From NCBI GenBank assembly GCA_029449245.1, contig JANATF010000007.1, positions 1,426,001-1,490,000 of the forward strand: 64,000 nt of DNA. Reading direction: 5' to 3'. A program made the position numbers and the translations under genes. This document shows positions 49,207 to 61,730 of this stretch, piece by piece. Every line of letters starts with the position of its first letter. Position 1 is the first letter of the stretch. This DNA comes from Mortierella alpina. Taxonomy: Eukaryota > Mortierellomycota > Mortierellomycetes > Mortierellales > Mortierellaceae. Under the pieces are notes generated by a model. It searched no databases. It was given only the letters and a program-made list of their open reading frames with translations, and was not told the origin of the DNA.

Positions 49207-52200
49207 CTAGATGGGTAGCGACTTCTCCAAGTGCTTGGGGAGGTACTGCTGGAATACCAAAGGCCCCACGATCAGCACCACAAAAACAAAGAACAGGAAC
49301 AGGAACAGGGCGCCATAAGACCACGCGACGCGGCGTCTCTGCGACCGCAACTTTGCAGAAAAGATAGGCGGTCGGATCTGCTTGCTGGGTCGCAGCCAGA
49401 ACAACATGGTAGAGTGCCATCGATCGACCCAGGGAATCAGACAGATTGGAAACAGCATGAAGAGAATGGCATGCCCCATGATAAAGTCGCACGCAAACAT
49501 GGACATCTCAATGATCTTGCACACATACTCCCGCAGCGGCTGCGAGATCACATGGAATCCAAGTCCTCGACCGTGCCACTTGCCCGTCCACCATGCCCTG
49601 TTCGTCTCATCGTGCTTGAACTCACGCGTAAGAAAAACAGAGATCAGGACCTTGAAGATGAATCGCTGCACCGAGATCGTGGCAATGATTCCGAGGACCG
49701 CATGAGATGTGTTCCAGGCTTCAAGAGCCCAAAGCGCCTCAAAAAACCCAATCATTGACAAGACCGCAAATCCGTGCGCGAATGCAGCCACGACCGATCC
49801 AAACTTGACGCAACACAGACTCATGAAGGGTCCCAGTAGCAGAGACACCCCACACAGTGCTGCCAGAACGCCTGCATTCACGATCAGGGGGCCTACTGCG
49901 AAGACGCCCACACGGAGTAGCCCGCTCGTGAAGACAGTACCGCTTTGGCCATCAGCATCCGTCGGGAAGGACCTCACAAACATATAACAGATCACACAGA
50001 AGGCCATCTGCAACATCGGAAACACAATTTCCGAGACAAAGATCACCCCAAAGTTAGCCTTTGGAATATCTCCTCCGAGCCGCTCAGATGGATGGCCGAG
50101 TCGCTTGCGCTTGTACCCGGTGATTCTTGTTCGCAAGGTACGGCAGTACGAGATCCAGGACGAGACATGGGTTCTTGAATTGCCACGAGAGAGCCACCGC
50201 AGAAACTCGCGGTAGTCGAGCAAAAAATCCGTGAACGAGAACTGGTGTGGGTTGAAGATGAACGGCGAGATGACCAGAGCCAGTACGGACACCCAAAAGT
50301 AGACCAAATGCGGGATCCACATTGTCAGCGACGCAAATACCAACATCAGCAACGTCCGCATGCCCAGGTAAAGAGAAGGTCCAGCGAAGCGCGAGTAAAG
50401 CAACGAGAACGGTGTGCGCGTCGTGGCGAACCCTCGGCCAGTGGCGATGTAGTGCGCACCTCCAAACGACAGGTTGGTCAGAATTGAGTTGGTGTATATC
50501 TGCGTGACAAAGACCTCGAACAAGGGTGAGAGCGACATAAAGTGCTTGCCAAGGCGCATGATACTCCTGGCGAACCCGCGTTCCATGAACTCTTGCAAGA
50601 ATAGCGGCAGGAAGGCGATGAAGAAGACAATGAAAATGGACAGCACACAGCGCTTGATCCAGTCGTAGACTGGTACCAAATCCACGCATCCGTCTTCGAC
50701 AATGTCTGAGCAAATCTCTACCGACGAGGCCATCGCTCCGATAAATAGCATCGAGAACAAGAAGAGTTGCACGGCCAGCATAATGAAGATGTTGTTGATG
50801 TGGAATCCAGGATGCGCATAGTAGAAGGTCAAGAAACGATCCAACGGCAGCTGAGTTCCAAGATAGTAGTATTCGCGAGACAGCATCTGCTCGCCCATGC
50901 CAGTGCCGATCTTGGTGTTAAAGTTGAGAATCGATCCGAAGCCCAGGTCGCGTCCCTTACCACACTGATAGTACTCTGTGTGTTTGATCCTTCCGCCTCG
51001 ATTGAACGCCGTCATTCCTGCGTAGATGTCCTCATTTAGATGAAGACCTTTTTGAGCTTTGCTCACACCTAAGGCCATCGTAAAATACAGAGTCGAGATT
51101 GTTAGCATCACTTTCAACATCGACATTGACTGCATCAAATACCAATTGAAGAATTCTTACCGCCTCGGGTCGACATGTAAATAAAGTTGAGAAAGTCAGG
51201 GTGACCATAATGCAGCTTGCCGCCGATCTTGGCCATCATCCTCTGTGTCAGCGTTCCAAATGTCTGCTCCTTGCCTGCCGCGACATCCCCAAGGACGCCA
51301 ATGTTCTCAGAAAAGATATATTCCCTGGCCCCGACAATCGCGACCGGCTCCCGGACCTCCTTTGGATCCACCTGGGGCGAATAGGGCGAGATGTTGGGCA
51401 TGTGGAGCTGCTCAAATTCGCCAAGAACATTCCTGATCTTGAGGGCCTCTTCCAAGTAGTTGTCCTGGTTGGCATCCACCAACTGGACGTACTCGCCTCG
51501 CGTGAATATGAGCGAATGATTCTGATTGTCGGACTTGCCGTCACCGAGGATGGGATTGCCAGGTAAGCGGATCCGGAACTTGGGCCTGCGTTTCCCATCA
51601 GCCAGCATCTCGCAGCTTCCGTCGATCAAAATAGAGTACACAACCGCCTCCTCACCCTCGATCTCTGGCGGGCGCTCGTCTAAATACGCAATCTGAAGCT
51701 GAGGGTAAGCCCGAAGCAAAAACTCGGCGTTCTCGGCTTCCTCCTTGTTGAACTTTGTGTAACGCTGCATCGAAACAACGAACTTGAACTTTTGTCGCGA
51801 AAGCCGGTCCAACTCACGTTCCAATCGATCGCCATTCCCTCCAAACTGCTGTACCACTTCTGGATTCTCGATGCGGTATAGCAACTTGATGGCCTTGGAA
51901 TAGTTCATAAACCCAGAGACGGTTCTGTAAAGCGTTTGAGCGCGAAGCGAGGCCCAGATCCGAGTTCGAAGTGTATATTCTGGGGCCGCAGACTTGAAGC
52001 CAATGCAGTAGAAGGGGAGGTCGTCATTCTTAATCTTGCCGAGCTCCTTGACGCTGTCCTTCTCGCCATCACCCGAGAAACCCAATCCGCTCGTCGTACT
52101 TCCGAACATCGTGGATTCCTCTGCCAGAATCTTGGTGTCCCTGACAAAGTTGTCCCATTCGACTGGATGCAGTTGTTTGAGGTACTCTAGCAGCGTTACT

Positions 52201-54833
52201 CGAGTGTTCTGATCCTCCTCTCTAATAATCTCGCGGAGCGATAGCAAGGTCTTCTCAGAATAATGTGGGACCAATACTGTGAACGTGGGCATTTGGTCAA
52301 CAGGCAGTGGCTCCGGAATCGGTGTCGCCAAGGACTGGGCAAAGAACGTGATACGTCTCTCTGCTTCAGAGTGTTGTGGATAGAATTCGGCCTGCAAGGA
52401 CGCATCCTCCTGAGCGACAAAGAACGTGGGTGCCTTCAGCGTGCGCTTGCTCTCATTCTCGGACGGGACCTGTTGGTAGAGCAACCTCTGCACGTGCTCG
52501 ATAGATAGGAGGTGCTCGCGGTACATCGATATCACAATGGCGTTCCAGACCTGTGAGCAGAGGACCTTAGGCTTATACTTGATGTCCATGTCCGCGGTGG
52601 CCAGCAACTTTGCGTAGATGCGTTTTGGGAGCCGAGAGAAGATATTTCGCCAAGGCGTCCAGATGGAGATACCGAGTTTGAAGGACTGGAAGACCGAGAA
52701 GATGGTGTTCCAGATCACATACCATAGGTACGTATCCAAGAAGAAGAGCACCAGGTCGACAAAGAACATTATCACCACCGTGAAAATCGGCATGATCGCG
52801 CACAGTGTTTGGCCCACATACTTGTCCTTACAGCCGGGGATGCGCTCCGCGTAAAGAGCTTTGAGGGGGTCCTTGAAAGAACGAGCGAGGAAGAAGTAGG
52901 ACTCAATCATCTTGCAAGTGAACACCAGTGTCCACAGGAAGATAGAGAGCGCACGGTCGGAGCGGTTGAGTTTCGGGAAGGAGGCGGTGAAGGTCTGGGA
53001 GGCAAGGTTTTTGCGAGTGGTTTTGGACGAGCCGCTGAAAAGTTGATTCGATGGGCAGATGGCGAACACCATCGTGGTGAATATTGAGATGATAAACTGG
53101 ACGATGCCGATGGCCTTGGGAACATTGCCGGTTCGGTTGAAGAAGCAAATGTACACTGACGGACCGGCGTTGAGGATAAGAACCAACGTCAGAATGACCA
53201 GTCTGCGGACCAGCATTGACGAGTTGGACCATGTCAGGGGTATAAAGAGGAACTCGCAAAATACGCCAAGGAGCATGATTAACGTGGCAATGGCTCCTCC
53301 AAGAGCCACCACGGACCACTGAACGCCCTCCTCATCCAAGTCCTCGTTCATATACAGGAAGGGTGCGTTCCAGGCCGTAAAGTACCAAAACGAAACGACA
53401 TGGATGATCCAAATGCGAGTGAAGTTGACTGCGAGATGGAGCCAGGTTCGCTTCTCGATGTATGTTTTGCGGAAGGCCGAATCCCAGTTGACTTTAAAGA
53501 GAGCGGTCCATCGCTTGGCAATGTGAATATCCACCAGTTTGGATTTATCATCCAGCCGTATGCGCGATATGCCCTCTGGGCTCCAGAACGCCTGGTTGAT
53601 ATCGTCGTAGCCGACGACGGCATCGTGGTCCCGCTCGCGTTTGACGTATTTTCCACCCTGAATCTCATAACACTGGTCGCGGATGTACCGATAGAGTGGC
53701 GTGACAATGCAGCGAAGGTACTCTCCTTCAGGGACCGTCTCCGAAGTCTGCTGGCATTCTGGGGAGGTGTAGTAGTCGTCAGCACACTTGAACATGAAAC
53801 AGAGGCACTCTGGCAAGAAGCGGATCTGTGAAGCCTCGCCCCACAGCAGGAGATAGAGGGCCACCTGGCGAGCGCGATCAAAATGGGACATCTGTGCCAT
53901 TCTCATCTTCCAGTGCTCTTCGGCCATGGCCAGGTTGTCGTGAGCCTCGACATTGACGGCGCCTGGCTGGGGTGCCATCGAGTTGCGGTTGACCTTCTTG
54001 TCCTTTCCCGGTGCAGAGTGATAACCCATGTGGTCATCGAGATCCAGCTGCGCTGCAAAGTACCATTTGCGATAGTTGGCATGCTCTCCTCCAATATAGT
54101 CTGCATGAATCGTCGTCAGTGCCTGCACTGGCCCCATGCGCGACGACCTGGAATCCAGCATGGTCATGTAAGCTTCGTACTGATTGCGCATGTTGTCCTG
54201 CTGAAATCCGAATTTGCGCGTCAGGTTCATCATGATGGCCTCAATCTCCTCCTTGGTCAAAGGCACCTGCTTCTCAATCGTCCATGCGGGATATGGATTG
54301 GGTGTTGGCTGGTTTGTTTCGTCATAGTCGTTCCCTTCTGCTGAGGACGGCCGGTCATACTGATAATGCTGGCCAGGCAGTGGGCTGCGTTTGCTTTCCA
54401 GTAGAGACAGAAGAGCTTCTGACGAGGGTGCAAATCCTGTGTAGCGTCCATCGTCGGGGCCTCGAAGTGGGCCAAAGAGATCGACTTCTGAGGGCGCATT
54501 TGGAGATCGTCGACCGTAATCCGATCTGTTGGAGTAGCCCTCGCTGTACACTTCAGAGCCTCTCCGATCTAGAAAGCCAAAGAAAAACAAAAAAAAAAGG
54601 TAAACGGTGTTCCGTACAGGCGTCAGTGCTGATGATGCAGGAGTATAGATTCTTCAAACTCTTTTATCTGGAGTGTTGCACGCACCTTCGCTCATTCTGG
54701 AGTCTACTCTCGGATGTGCAAGACGTCCGTGGGAGGAGCTTGTTGAGAGCATGGTATGCCTTCTCGGCGAGCCGTAGTCGCGATAGAGCGAGTACGGTGT
54801 GAGTGAAGGCGATGCTGACTGTGAGGAGCTCAT
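49207..54833 (-). CDS. FKS1: 1,3-beta-glucan synthase catalytic subunit (GT48, Fks1)
   Basis: Three exons, 54686-54833, 51161-54568 and 49207-51068, giving 1805 residues (yeast Fks1 is 1876). Fks1 polymerises UDP-glucose into the main wall glucan at the plasma membrane under Rho1 control. The N-terminus is disordered and Ser/Tyr-rich. An FKS1 domain is followed by a first group of membrane spans. The large cytosolic GT48 region contains [37 protein letters not shown] and [22 protein letters not shown] (across intron 2). A second membrane block forms the C-terminal third. The echinocandin hot-spot regions read FLARSFKDP and DWIKRCVLS, differing from yeast FLTLSLRDP and DWVRRYTLS. A GH72 gene lies head-to-head 2.0 kb away. 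Confidence 0.97.
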
Positions 54834-55492
54834 GATGCTGCAGATGCTTTGACGGGCGTGGGGCTGCCACCTTCACTATAGGAGACAACGGGCAGGTTGC
54901 AGCACTGAGAGAGAGAGGGGCGACAAAAATGTCAAAAATGTCGAAAAAGGCTGCTTGTGCACGGACGCCAGAGATAGTGAAAATTAAATGGCCAGGGATG
55001 TGGGTATGCAGGACTGGGTGAGATGGATGGAGGTGAGGTGAGGTGAGGTGAGGTGGAGGGAAGGACGGACGGAGGATGCGATGTGGAGACAAAAGACAGA
55101 CGAGGCGCAAAGAGTGGACAGAGGAGGAGCAGAATGGACTGGGGAAGAGAAGCGAAAAGAGAAAAAGGAGCGCTGCGTGTGCTATAAGCTGTCAGCGACG
55201 CATCACCGTATGGACATATGGACATATGGCGATCCCAAAGTCGCCCTTTGCCCTTTGACGCCCTTCCACACTGAGGCAACGACCGCCTCCGCGTCCCCTC
55301 CTGCCTGCGCACATGCATAGCTTAACTTTGGGGGACGCCATCGCCCGGGCTCTTCCCCTCTGGGCCTATCCCACCTGGCCCTTCATGGCGCGATACGTTA
55401 ACTTGTTTTTGGACGCCTCATCATGGGCATGCTAGACGATGCCGTTCTCCCTCTGGCCATCTCTATTTGCACTGGGTCCAGGATCAATGGCG

Positions 55493-55551
55493 CTGTGTCT
55501 GTGTCTGTGTCTGTGTCCTGTGTCCTGTGAATGCTTCCTGTGAATGCTTCC
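55493..55551. repeat. Short tandem repeats
   Basis: Four TGTGTC units followed by a direct duplication of CTGTGAATGCTTC. It sits in the FKS1-GH72 shared upstream region. Confidence 0.8.
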
Positions 55552-56592
55552 TTGCTTTGCTCCATGCATACAGAATGCGTGGCAGCGGCATGTCGGACGG
55601 GGTTGATTCCAGTCCGTGTCATCCTGGCTCCTGTCGCTCCTATCTTGCCGGATGTGTAGATCGGACCCGTGCTCAATCGCTCCTCTCTCCTGGCACACCC
55701 AAGAAATCGTGCGTCCTCCCAATGATACTCTACCTGGAAACAGGATTTTAAGGAGTCGGTGATGCTGCGAGCTCTTGAAGGCTCTGGTCCGTAGATAGTT
55801 CTTTCCCGTTTCCTGTCGAGTTCCATCCCGATTTCCCTTCATGGGGTGCTTCTATGACTGGGTTGACTGGTGAGTGTGCGACTCGTCATCATCTGCGCCT
55901 GCAATCAGCTCTCCCTCTCTCGCGCAGTATGTGATAGCACATTCACAGATCCATAGCCCTTTCACTGCACATACGCGCCTTGTGAACTGCTCTGATCAGG
56001 TTCCGACTGCCGTGGTCCTACAGCAACGCAACACCGGGTGCCTCTTTAGTTGTAGCGAGTTGCCATGCTGGATCCTACTTTAAACAGCAGAGCGGCGTGC
56101 TCCGAGCAGCGATTGTCCGCAGGGTCCAGTAGACATGTTCTCTGCGATCGCTCGGTCGCGTTTCGTTTTCATATTTTCAAAAAGTTCGTATCTATTGTGA
56201 CCAAAGTTTAGGTCGCCTTCTTAGTCTTTCCGCAGAGGAACTTCCCTCAAAGCTGGTCTTTGTCGTCAGCTCGAATATCCAATGACTTTCGTGACGCAAC
56301 TCTGGCGTCCTGCACCTCCATCCGAGAATAGGCAATGTCTGTTCCTGCGTGCTCGAAGTTCCGGGCACCGTTTGAAGGGACAACTATCTCGCTCAGATGT
56401 TACCTCCCCTCTCTTGCTCTGCAAATAGACCGTAGTTTGGGATGGAACACTGGTGAATTTGAATAACCCTTTTCTACAAAGAGAAAAAAAGCGAATGAGT
56501 CTAGCGACTTTCAGTCTATGCTGGCCAGCTCGTTACCGCTCAAGTCTTACGCAACAGCTCGTTTTCTTGCAGGCAGTCCACTGCTCACACTG

Positions 56593-56600
56593 TATAAATA
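56593..56600 (+). promoter_or_regulatory. TATA box of GH72 gene
   Basis: TATAAATA 241 bases before the ATG at 56834, with a pyrimidine-rich leader after it. Confidence 0.5.
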
Positions 56601-56833
56601 ACCGTGGCCAGTCTGTCCTACTCATTCTCCCTCTTCATCCCTGACCTCTTGTCGAGACCCATTCTGTAAGGGCTAGCTGCTGACTACCTCAGATCTATGT
56701 ATCCTTTCTCTACCGTTTTTTTTGTTGAAAACTAAGCGCAAGAGCCCCTGACCCTTTCCTCTGTAGACTCCATCCAAGTACAACCTACCACCACAAATAC
56801 GACACAGCTTATCAAGTTCAAGTACATGCGCCC

Positions 56834-58452
56834 ATGGTTCGTGTATTGGAAGTTCTAACATTTGCCCTTGCGGCCGCATCCAGCCTCAACTCAGTTGCTG
56901 CGTTGAACCCCATCACGATCAAGGGAACAAAGTTCTTTGATTCAGTCACGAAGAACCAATTCTACATCAAGGGTGTGGCGTATCAGCCCAGGTCAGAGCC
57001 ATCCGATGTCGTGGATCCCCTTTCGAAGCCAGCGGATTGCAAGCGTGATTTTGCGCTGATGAAGACCCTTGGGCTCAATACCATCCGCGTGTACCAGGTA
57101 CAGTATTGAAGTCAAGAGAGAGAAAGGCCAAAAAAAAAAAAAAAAAAAAAAACCAAGCGCCGCCTTCTAATACAAAGTCTTTGATGTTCTCTTTCAAGGT
57201 CGATGCCTCTCTCAACCACGATGAGTGTATGAAGGCTCTCGAAAACGCAGGCTTATACCTTATACTAGATCTGACTGTGCCTAAGCACTCGATCGTACGT
57301 AATAACCCTGAATACGACATCGATATCTGGAGCAACAGTCGTAATACGATCGCCGCGTTTATGGACTACCCCAACACGTTGGGCTTCTTTGTCGGAAACG
57401 AAGTTACAAACGACATGAAGACGACTGTAGCCAGTGCCTTTGTTAAAGCCTTGTTGCGAGACGCAAAGACGTTCATCGACACCTCTTCCCCGCGTAAAAT
57501 CCCTGTAGGATATGCTAACAACGATGACGCAGATACCCGCCAAGAGATCCAGGCCTACTTCAACTGTGACAAAGAGGATGCCTCAAGGATCGACTTTTTT
57601 GGCATGAATCTGTACGAGTGGTGTGGAAGTGACACCGTTTACCAGACCTCAGGATATAAGGAACGCACGGCCGATATCGCCAACTACTCTGTCCCAGTCT
57701 TTCTTTCAGAGTTTGGCTGCAACACTATCATGCCCCGGACGTTTCCAGAGGTCGGATCCATTTTCGGGCCAGATATGGCAGATACCTGGTCCGGAGGTAT
57801 CGTTTACGAATGGACGCAGGAGGACAACAATTATGGCCTTGTTCAGATCCAGCCTGATCACACTGCCACATTTACTCCAGACTACAACAATCTCAAGAAG
57901 GCCTTGGCGCCTCTTCATCCCAAAGGAGTCAATATGGACTCTTTCTCTGAGACTAGGAGCCTCTCCACTTGCCCCGCCAACACGGCCAAGTGGGAACCTA
58001 GTAATGCCCTTCCCTATACTCCGTCAACGGCCGCCTGTGAATGCATGATGCAGTCTCTGACATGCACAGCCTCAGACCAGGCAATGGCCACGACCGAAAA
58101 CATTGGCGAAGGTCTTAACACCATCTGCGGAATGACCTCTTGCGACGACATTGGGGCGAACGGCAAGACGGGTGTTTACGGCAAATACTCTTTTTGCACA
58201 CCCATTCAGAAACTGTCGTACATGTATAACTATTATTACACCAACGTCGGTCAAAAGGAGCCTTCTACCTGCAGTTTTAATGGATTGGCCAAGCTGGTTG
58301 TCGCTGCAAGGGCGACGGACGAGGGATGCTCCACTGTCAAGGATCCTTCTACAGCAAGAACTCATCGCAATGCAAACAGCGCTAAATCGTGCCAGGAATC
58401 TTCATCCTTTGGTTTGTTGGTGCTACTCACCGCTCTCGCCTATATACTCTAA
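56834..58452 (+). CDS. GAS1: GPI-anchored 1,3-beta-glucanosyltransferase (GH72 + CBM43, Gas1 type)
   Basis: Two exons, 56834-57097 and 57199-58452, giving 505 residues. Gas-type enzymes cut and rejoin beta-1,3-glucan, elongating the chains made by Fks1, on the outer face of the membrane. A signal peptide covers about 1-23. The GH72 barrel has FFVGNEVTN with the acid/base Glu156 and FLSEFGCN with the nucleophile Glu259, plus [13 protein letters not shown] Cys-rich CBM43 (X8) module occupies about 345-440. The chain ends in a Ser-rich stretch and a hydrophobic tail ([15 protein letters not shown]), fitting a GPI-attachment signal. The intron contains a 22-base A run. AATAAA lies about 30 bases past the stop. 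It pairs head-to-head with FKS1. Confidence 0.96.
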
Positions 58453-59095
58453 CTACGCAGTTCAATAGATGGATCTACATGAATAAAGATATAACGACTT
58501 GATACTTAATGAAGAGAAGCAGCGAGGACGGCGCCACAGAAACTTTTGCACAGCAGGAAACTCGAAGTGTGCACTGCCACTGCAGGTCCCTTGCACCTGC
58601 ATATGGGCCATGCCACCTGTATGGTCACCCTCATCCGCGCCTCTCATTGGCCGATCAGGCCACGAGCTTGCAGATGCTCGTCGACTATACCGGGGCGCGC
58701 TAATCCATGAGCCCAGTGTCGATAATTTTAGTAGAGACAGGCGAGGGCCTGGTTCTAGTGCCTAGATTCAAGTTTATTGATGTGTAGTAATAGTGCCTCG
58801 TGCAAGCCATATCTGTCATTCATCAGGTCTGTGCGTTTTTTTCTCGGCATATTAGGTGTTCGTATATTTGTCATCATGAAAAGGTATCGGCGTTCGTTTT
58901 ATTCGTTATCAAGGGAAGGGGAATTGCTAGCACATGTTTTTTTTGTTGTTGTTTACGTTTTCCTAGGGGGGGAGGGTGGGTTGTTTTCTGAAAGTGTTTG
59001 TCCAGAAGCAAATGAAGGTACTTTACATTACGCAAGCAAAAATGGTATAAGGTATAGTGAGAGACGAACACAACCATACGATGGAGAACGTGCTT
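58453..59095. other. Convergent intergenic region, GH72 / homeodomain gene
   Basis: 643 bases between two stops. It has AATAAA at about 58481 for GH72 and no recognisable gene. Confidence 0.6.
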
Positions 59096-61730
59096 CTAGC
59101 GCGGGTCACTCAGCTCCATCCTAGCAACAGTGGCGCGTCGCTTCCTCGAGAAAAAGTCAACACTCCGTCCATCATACTGGATTTGGAGAGACGACATCAG
59201 CGCATCCGAAGGCGTGAGTGGACCTGAGTTTCGTCGCTTCTCGCCCTGGAAGGAGGATCCCTGTTGTTGCTGATCATTTGCCGAATGCGAATGCTGGTGT
59301 TCCAACTTCAAGGAGGAGTGGATCTGTAGGTGGTGGTGGTGATGATGATGTGGGTGATGATGATCTTGGTGGTGACGATTGTCGTGCATGTGCTGGCCAG
59401 TACCACTGTCGTCGCCCATCCTTGTCCTCTCATGTCGATCATCGACAGGGCCGGCCTCTCTAGCAGTCGTCTGATTGATACTGCGGTCCTGTACCTGCTG
59501 CGAACCCCGGCGTCTTCCCGGCAAAGCAGCCACAGCCGCGTCCATGGCTTCTGTTCTCGCTTTCACACTCTGTCGCTTGTTTTGAAACCAGATCTGCACC
59601 GTCCTGGGACACATCTTTGTTTGTTTAGACAGTCGAAGACGCTCTTCTGTCGAAGGAAAGTACGACCGCTCAAAGGCCGCATTCAGAACCGAGAGCTGCT
59701 CTGCATTGGCCCTCTTGCGCTTAGCTTTGACCCCACCATCCTCAGGTGTGCACGGATCTTCCTCCTGCCCACGTTCGCGCTTGCCTGCATTGGGTGATGT
59801 TGACGCTTGCGATTCCGCAGGAATGTCGAAAGGATGAACAGAGGGTCCAGCCGATAGCTTGGATTTGGGCAGAGGTTTGGAGAGTCCCTGCGCATAACTG
59901 TGTCCACCATGACCTGCACTGCCGCTCATCCGCCTCATTCCATTATCAGTGGATGGAGGCGTGAGAGAGAAGGAGGATCGAGCGGACCAAGGTTCCGGAG
60001 AGGCTCGATGCTGCGGATGTACATTCCGCACAGGTCCATAATCAGACCCACGTCTTGGTGATGGGGCGTAGGCTGCAGGGTCGCCGTGCGAAAAAGAAGA
60101 CCTTGGAGGCTGAGCCTTGTTGGGGACAGCATGAGCGTACTGCTGGTACCATGAAGGAGGTTGAATCTCAGGAGAGTATCCTCGGGATTCTGATCGCGGA
60201 TGTGGGTTGGATGGCTGATAGGGAGATGGCGAACTTGCGCTGCTGGCGGGTCTCCGTACTTCCTGTGGTGAATATTCATATCTAGAGCGATTCGCACTTT
60301 GATGACGACTGTCGTCGGCATAAGTTGTCGGTGCAGAGGGACGACGCTCATACGAGTAGGGAGAGCGTGCAATTGTAGAATCCCGCGATGGTGGATATCC
60401 GTCGTATGAATCAACATTGGACGATCGTCGCATGTACCCGACTTCACATCCATCGGGTATATTCTGCAACGGCTGTGCTCCAAAGGATGCAGATGGGGCT
60501 AGTGGTGGCCGTGTGGGGACGTCAGCGGCATCAAGTCCATAGATTCGTGTTGGCGTCCTTGATTCTTGCACACTAAGCAATGACTAAGAGGAGAGGAGAG
60601 GAGATTAGATATTGTCTAGGGTGGAGGAAATATATGCTACATCAAGAAGAACATACCTCTGGTGGCGGCAAGATGATGCCTTGACTTGGCCTCCTGGATT
60701 CACCTTGGACCGATCGCCTTGCTGGATAAGGATGATAGTATGATGATCGACCATGTTCAGGGGACGAGCTCTGATCCGGAAAATAGGACGTTACTTTTGC
60801 AATCGAACGGGTAGGGGGTGGAGGTGGAGGGGTTGTTGGAGAATGTTCTTCGGGCGTCGAGTGGGAAGTCGAGTACCGCTTTGTGGTAAACATAGGCACG
60901 GGTTCCAGTGTGGGCGACTGGTCCAGGTAAGGTCCATAATTCTGTTGGTGGAGTGCAAAGTCGCTCTTTGAACGATCCATCCTCTTGTGCTGCTGGCGCT
61001 CCTCCTCGGCATCGTACGGATGACAATTGTCCTGGTAATAATCGATGCTGAGCGAGGCCGAGCGCTGGCCCGCAGATTGTGGTCTAGGCGCAAAATAGCC
61101 CTGGGTCGAGGACGACTGCGGATGCGTCATTCGCGGGGATGGCCTCTCGATGGGCGAGTGGTGGGTCATGGCGTCGCGACTGCTATAGCTGGAGGATGGT
61201 CCATTGGGGGACCGCGCCAAGATCCGGCTGTCGGGCTCGCGCCTTCCAAGTCCAGAGTCTCGCCGTTCCATAAGGTCTGAGTAATGACGCTGATCCTTGG
61301 GGCTATGGTGGTGGGGATAAGGGTATATTGGACGATCATAAGCTGCGGTTCTTGCGCTTGACGGGGAGGATCGATGGTGGACGTCATAACTGACATCGGG
61401 GCTTGTATTGGGTGCAGCGTCTGGCGTGGTGTCCTGAGCGTCATATCGCCGCCCCTCCACAATTTCCTGCTCACTCACACGCGTTCCCTCACGACTGATC
61501 CTTTCCAGGTGCTCCGAGCTCCGCCGCATGCTGTGTGAAGGCGCTAACTGCGTGTCCTTGTGGGGTGGGTCCCATGGCGCCGACTTTGTTGTCTCAGAGT
61601 CAGAACAAAGCAGATTGGCTATTGGTATGCGAGAATGCTGGCTTTGGTGTGGCTGCTTGTGCTCATGATTCTCATTTGCATTCGTGATTCCATCCGTGTC
61701 TGCATCGTGGGCTTGGTCAGGTCCGCTCAT
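59096..61730 (-). CDS. Homeodomain transcription factor with long disordered arms
   Basis: Two exons, 60657-61730 and 59096-60583, giving 853 residues. The homeodomain (about 645-701) reads AKRKRANAEQLSVLNAAFER and ends helix 3 as TVQIWFQNKRQSVKAR, a typical (non-TALE) 60-residue form resembling fungal Pho2/Yox1-like factors. The 640 residues before it are disordered, rich in Ser, Pro, His, Tyr and Arg, with many Ser-Pro sites. Behind it come a His run (HHPHHHHHHH) and a short basic end. The frame stays open above the chosen start with another ATG near 62017, so the N-terminus could be about 95 residues longer. Targets are unknown. The intron is short (73 bases) and phase 0. Confidence 0.88.

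Larger units (their letters stand above)
54834..56833. promoter_or_regulatory. Shared divergent region between FKS1 and GH72
   Basis: 2.0 kb between two diverging starts. It contains five AGGTG units (55030-55055), a repeated GGACATAT (55210-55226), a TGTGTC array with a duplicated CTGTGAATGCTTC (55493-55551) and a TATA box for the GH72 gene. No gene was seen. Confidence 0.6.
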
